Positions 12,868 to 15,230 of a DNA stretch of 15,230 bases are shown here, piece after piece. The translations under genes were made by a program, and so were the position numbers. The notes under the pieces were generated by a model. That model was not told where the DNA came from and ran no database searches. It saw nothing but the letters and a program-made list of their open reading frames with translations. Each line of letters begins with the position of its first letter. Position 1 is the first letter of the stretch. Origin of the DNA: CAZSHX01 sp964606895 (lineage in GTDB: Bacteria; Bacteroidota; Ignavibacteria; Kapaibacteriales; UBA2268); assembly GCA_964606895.1 (NCBI GenBank), contig CAZSHX010000093.1, positions 1 to 15,230 on the forward strand, read 5' to 3'.

Positions 12868-13533
12868 CGCAGAATCAGGTATCAAGTAGATGCTTTTTGA
12901 GTCCTCGCTACTGCTCCCCGAACCGCTTCCGCCGGCAATTCCCGTGCTTGAAGAATAAGAATTACTTGTGGAACAGGACAGAATATAATCCTTGAGCGAT
13001 TTTCCTGATATAGAAACGGTGATTAATGTATCCCCCGATTTTTGAAACGGCAGATTCTTCATTTCAATTGTTTTTAAGTTACTTCCCGACGAACTGCTCC
13101 CGCCGGGGCTTGTACTACCGCTGTTAAAGCTTGAAATTGATGCTTTACAGGTGGTGATTAAACCTTTAGACAAATCGAAAGCAAACTGACATTTCCTTTC
13201 AATTGAAGAAGAGGAACGTGGATTAAAGTTGACGTAACGATAGTAGGAATTAATTGAGTTAGATGTTGTAGAAATGGTATCAGAAGAATTAACATTGTAA
13301 TCCCAACTCATGTTCCTGATGCTTTCTGTTGTACCCTTGCCGCTGGTGGAGGGTCCGCCGTAGGGAACCTGGGAACTCCATTCCACTTTCAGTTCAAACC
13401 ATACGTTGTTTAGATTGATAGTGATATTCGAGTAATTTCCTTCAAGGTTTTCCACCGGAACAACGGGAGGAGTTTCTTTGCAGGAAACTAAAATAAATAG
13501 CGATAAGACAAATGAAAGCGAAAATTTCTTCAT
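12841..13533 (-). CDS. Ser/Gly-rich lipoprotein of unknown function
   Basis: A 230-residue protein with signal peptide MKKFSLSFVLSLFILVSC and lipobox L-V-S-C18, followed by a Pro/Val-rich tether KETPPVVPVENLEG. The body is probably beta-rich (YSNITINLNNVWFELKVEW, YYRYVNFNP) and contains two flexible Ser/Gly stretches (SGSTSPGGSSSSGS and GGSGSGSSS). It ends SASVNIMIRR. I recognise no domain. The ATG at 13533 is preferred, with AAGG nine bases upstream; the TTG ten codons earlier is not needed. It is divergent from the outer-membrane protein gene at 13683, which may indicate shared regulation. The 3' end overlaps the antitoxin-like ORF. Confidence 0.75.
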   Translation of the reverse strand: MKKFSLSFVLSLFILVSCKETPPVVPVENLEGNYSNITINLNNVWFELKVEWSSQVPYGGPSTSGKGTTESIRNMSWDYNVNSSDTISTTSNSINSYYRYVNFNPRSSSSIERKCQFAFDLSKGLITTCKASISSFNSGSTSPGGSSSSGSNLKTIEMKNLPFQKSGDTLITVSISGKSLKDYILSCSTSNSYSSSTGIAGGSGSGSSSEDSKSIYLIPDSASVNIMIRR

Positions 13534-13644
13534 ATTTTTTGACCTTCGAAATACTTTTTTCAAAAAGATATTTTAACAATATATAAGACACCCGAAAAGG
13601 AAAAAAGTTACAAGATTTTTTTAAAAAATTGAGATTCCTTTTCA

Positions 13645-13652
13645 TATTTTTG
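13645..13652 (+). promoter_or_regulatory. Candidate Bacteroidota -7 promoter element of the outer-membrane gene
   Basis: TATTTTTG matches TAnnTTTG and would place the transcript start about 25 bases before the ATG at 13683. No TTTG is found at the expected -33 distance, so support is partial. Confidence 0.35.
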
Positions 13653-13682
13653 TTTTCCGTTTTTTTACATATTATATATACA

Positions 13683-14927
13683 ATGAAAAAGTTATTAATG
13701 TTTTTCGCATTTTTGTTTCTGATAAACTTCAAAGTAAACTCTCAGGTGAGGGTTGCCGAAGGGCAGGACATAGCTCCCAAAATATATCTCGAATGTGATT
13801 ACTGCAATATGGACTTTATTAAAAAAAGTATTCCTATTGTAAATTTCATCAGAGAAGCTACCGAAGCCAACATCTTCATTCAGGTATTCAGGCAGAGTAC
13901 AGGTTCGAACGGGAGTGAATACACAATTGACTTCGCGGGTAAGGGAAATTTTTCGGGTTTGAACGATACAATCCGTTTCAATGTTGATATAACGATGTCT
14001 GAAGACGACAGAAGAGAGAAAATTCTTGAAGCTTTGAAGATTGGCTTGGTCAGATACCTTGCAAAAACCCCTTTGAGAAAGAAAATCCAAATATCTTTTC
14101 CCGATGACAAAGACAAAACGGACGAAATCAAAGACGAGTGGGACAATTGGGTTTTCAGTCTGAGTACAAACGGCTGGTTTAGCGGCGAAAAAGCTTCAAA
14201 GAGTTTGAGTTCTTGGTCTAATATATCCGCAGGAAGGACAACAGCCGAGTACAAAGGGGATATCTCGTTAAGTACCAACTATAGCGAAAACCATTATGAC
14301 TACGAAGATTTAAAATATTCAAGCATTTCAAGAAGCCAGTCATTTTCGGCTTATCTGGTTAAGTCTTTGGGTGAGCATTGGTCTGCAGGAGCCTGGGTCT
14401 ATCTTAACTCATCAACTTATAATAATATCGCGTTAAGCGGGTCGCTTGAACCAGCCGTTGAATACAACATTTTTCCTTATGCCGAATCAGTTCGCAAACA
14501 GCTTCGCTTTGAATATAAAATTGTTCCAAAGTACCAAAGATATATCGAGGAGACGATTTATCTGATGTCAAAGGAATTTCTAATAGGTCAGGAACTTGGA
14601 ATATCTTTCACCTACATATTGCCTTGGGGCTCGTTCAGTACATCAATTACAGGCTCTACCTACTTCCATGATTTTGCAAAGAACCGACTGGACCTTTACT
14701 CATATTTATCGGTGAAATTATTCAAGGGACTATCGGCAAATTTTTCGGTGAACTACTCTTCGGTGCACAATCAAATATCTTTACCCAGATCCAGTGCGAC
14801 GATAGAAGAAGTTCTACTTGCACGCAGGCAATTAGAAACACAATATAATTACTGGGGTTCTTTCGGTTTGAGCTACACTTTTGGTTCGATTTACCAAAAT
14901 GTTGTGAATCCGAGGTTCGGAATTTGA
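13683..14927 (+). CDS. Outer-membrane beta-barrel protein with a CxxC N-terminal domain
   Basis: This 414-residue protein begins with a signal peptide (MKKLLMFFAFLFLINFKVNS, cleavage near Q21). Residues 30-150 form a mixed alpha/beta domain starting IYLECDYCNMDFIKKSIPIV, with C38 and C41 in a CxxC pair. It continues with EANIFIQVFRQ and MSEDDRREKILEALKIGLVR. From about residue 160 on it is an alternating aromatic pattern typical of an outer-membrane barrel (FSLSTNGWFSGE, ISLSTNYSENHYDY, GISFTYILPWGSFST, WGSFGLSYTFGSIYQN). I recall a Bacteroidota-wide hypothetical family with the CxxC-x-DFI segment and C-terminal barrel; no role is established. The ATG at 13683 is chosen over an upstream start because the signal peptide begins there. 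There is no Shine-Dalgarno, only an AT-rich leader. Confidence 0.8.
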   Translation: MKKLLMFFAFLFLINFKVNSQVRVAEGQDIAPKIYLECDYCNMDFIKKSIPIVNFIREATEANIFIQVFRQSTGSNGSEYTIDFAGKGNFSGLNDTIRFNVDITMSEDDRREKILEALKIGLVRYLAKTPLRKKIQISFPDDKDKTDEIKDEWDNWVFSLSTNGWFSGEKASKSLSSWSNISAGRTTAEYKGDISLSTNYSENHYDYEDLKYSSISRSQSFSAYLVKSLGEHWSAGAWVYLNSSTYNNIALSGSLEPAVEYNIFPYAESVRKQLRFEYKIVPKYQRYIEETIYLMSKEFLIGQELGISFTYILPWGSFSTSITGSTYFHDFAKNRLDLYSYLSVKLFKGLSANFSVNYSSVHNQISLPRSSATIEEVLLARRQLETQYNYWGSFGLSYTFGSIYQNVVNPRFGI

Positions 14928-14993
14928 AAATAGTTGAAGATTTTGAAAATTATTTTCATCAGCACAATGATTCGTATAAGTATATTATTTGTA

Positions 14994-15010
14994 GTAGATT
15001 TAAGCTCTAC
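14994..15010. other. Small hairpin downstream of the outer-membrane gene
   Basis: GTAGA (14994-14998) pairs with TCTAC (15006-15010) around a 7-base loop, and the wider TGTAG/CTACA arms offer an alternative fold. No U-tract follows. It is the only structure seen between the outer-membrane gene and the tRNA promoter. Confidence 0.25.
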
Positions 15011-15078
15011 ATCCAATGCCTGCAAGATGATGAAAGAATAAAAAATATCAAATTATTTTGAAAAATTAAGAAAAATAA

Positions 15079-15109
15079 TTTGCAGAAAATAAATAAATTC
15101 GTATTTTTG
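15079..15109 (+). promoter_or_regulatory. Bacteroidota-type promoter of the tRNA-Ile transcript
   Basis: TTTG (15079-15082), then 19 bases, then TATTTTTG (15102-15109), matching the Bacteroidota sigma consensus TTTG-N19-21-TAnnTTTG exactly. Transcription would begin near 15115, leaving a leader of about 60 bases before the tRNA. Confidence 0.65.
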
Positions 15110-15174
15110 AAATCCTTTTGAAATGCAATAAGCAAAAAAACAGAAGGGAACGTACTTTGAAACAACAAAAACCA

Positions 15175-15230
<56 letters not shown>

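Noticed and set aside
13695..14278. Minus-strand ORFs opposite the outer-membrane protein gene
   Set aside because: Both lie fully within the coding sequence of the barrel protein and show no domain or start signal.

Overview
The window looks like a moderately AT-rich bacterial chromosome from the Bacteroidota/Chlorobi superphylum, with Kapabacteria or Ignavibacteria as a plausible but unproven placement. The grounds are a secreted hydrolase with a C-terminal type IX secretion (T9SS) sorting domain, several short-signal lipoproteins, an outer-membrane barrel of a Bacteroidota-type family, and a near-perfect Bacteroidota promoter (TTTG-N19-TAnnTTTG) in front of a tRNA. Shine-Dalgarno sites are clear before many genes, notably internal operon genes, but absent before the first gene of both divergent metabolic transcripts.

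Left region (1-3062). This is accessory and partly decayed sequence: a signal-peptide stub, a two-hairpin palindromic element, a 44-residue ORF that may be a truncated gene, a 21-bp tandem repeat, and a TPR lipoprotein gene broken by a one-base insertion in an A-run. It ends with a T9SS-exported alpha/beta hydrolase whose sorting domain carries short in-frame palindromic insertions.

Core (3063-11448). Two divergent operons share a 114-bp control region. The minus-strand operon encodes methylcrotonyl-CoA carboxylase beta subunit, methylglutaconyl-CoA hydratase (LiuC type), biotin carboxylase and biotin carrier protein. The plus-strand operon encodes an acyl-CoA dehydrogenase, an archaeal-type HMG-CoA synthase, an archaeal-type thiolase and a DUF35 OB-fold protein, and ends in a strong hairpin terminator. 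Together they connect 3-methylcrotonyl-CoA, 3-methylglutaconyl-CoA, HMG-CoA, acetoacetyl-CoA and acetyl-CoA. The window has no HMG-CoA lyase and no HMG-CoA reductase. The synthase/thiolase/DUF35 trio occupies the place where HMG-CoA lyase is expected in a leucine-degradation cluster. The set could be a lyase-free end of leucine catabolism or, in the opposite direction, a route from acetyl-CoA to isovaleryl-type acyl-CoA. The DUF35 protein has lost all zinc-ribbon cysteines, and the dehydrogenase has the catalytic-base arrangement of short-chain rather than isovaleryl-CoA dehydrogenases.

Right region (11449-15230). A small lipoprotein with faint papain/C39-like features is followed by about 600 bp of non-coding DNA holding a 38-bp imperfect inverted repeat made of G-runs and C-runs. 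Then come an orphan antitoxin-like ORF, a Ser/Gly-rich lipoprotein, a divergent outer-membrane beta-barrel gene and a tRNA-Ile(GAT) cut by the window end.
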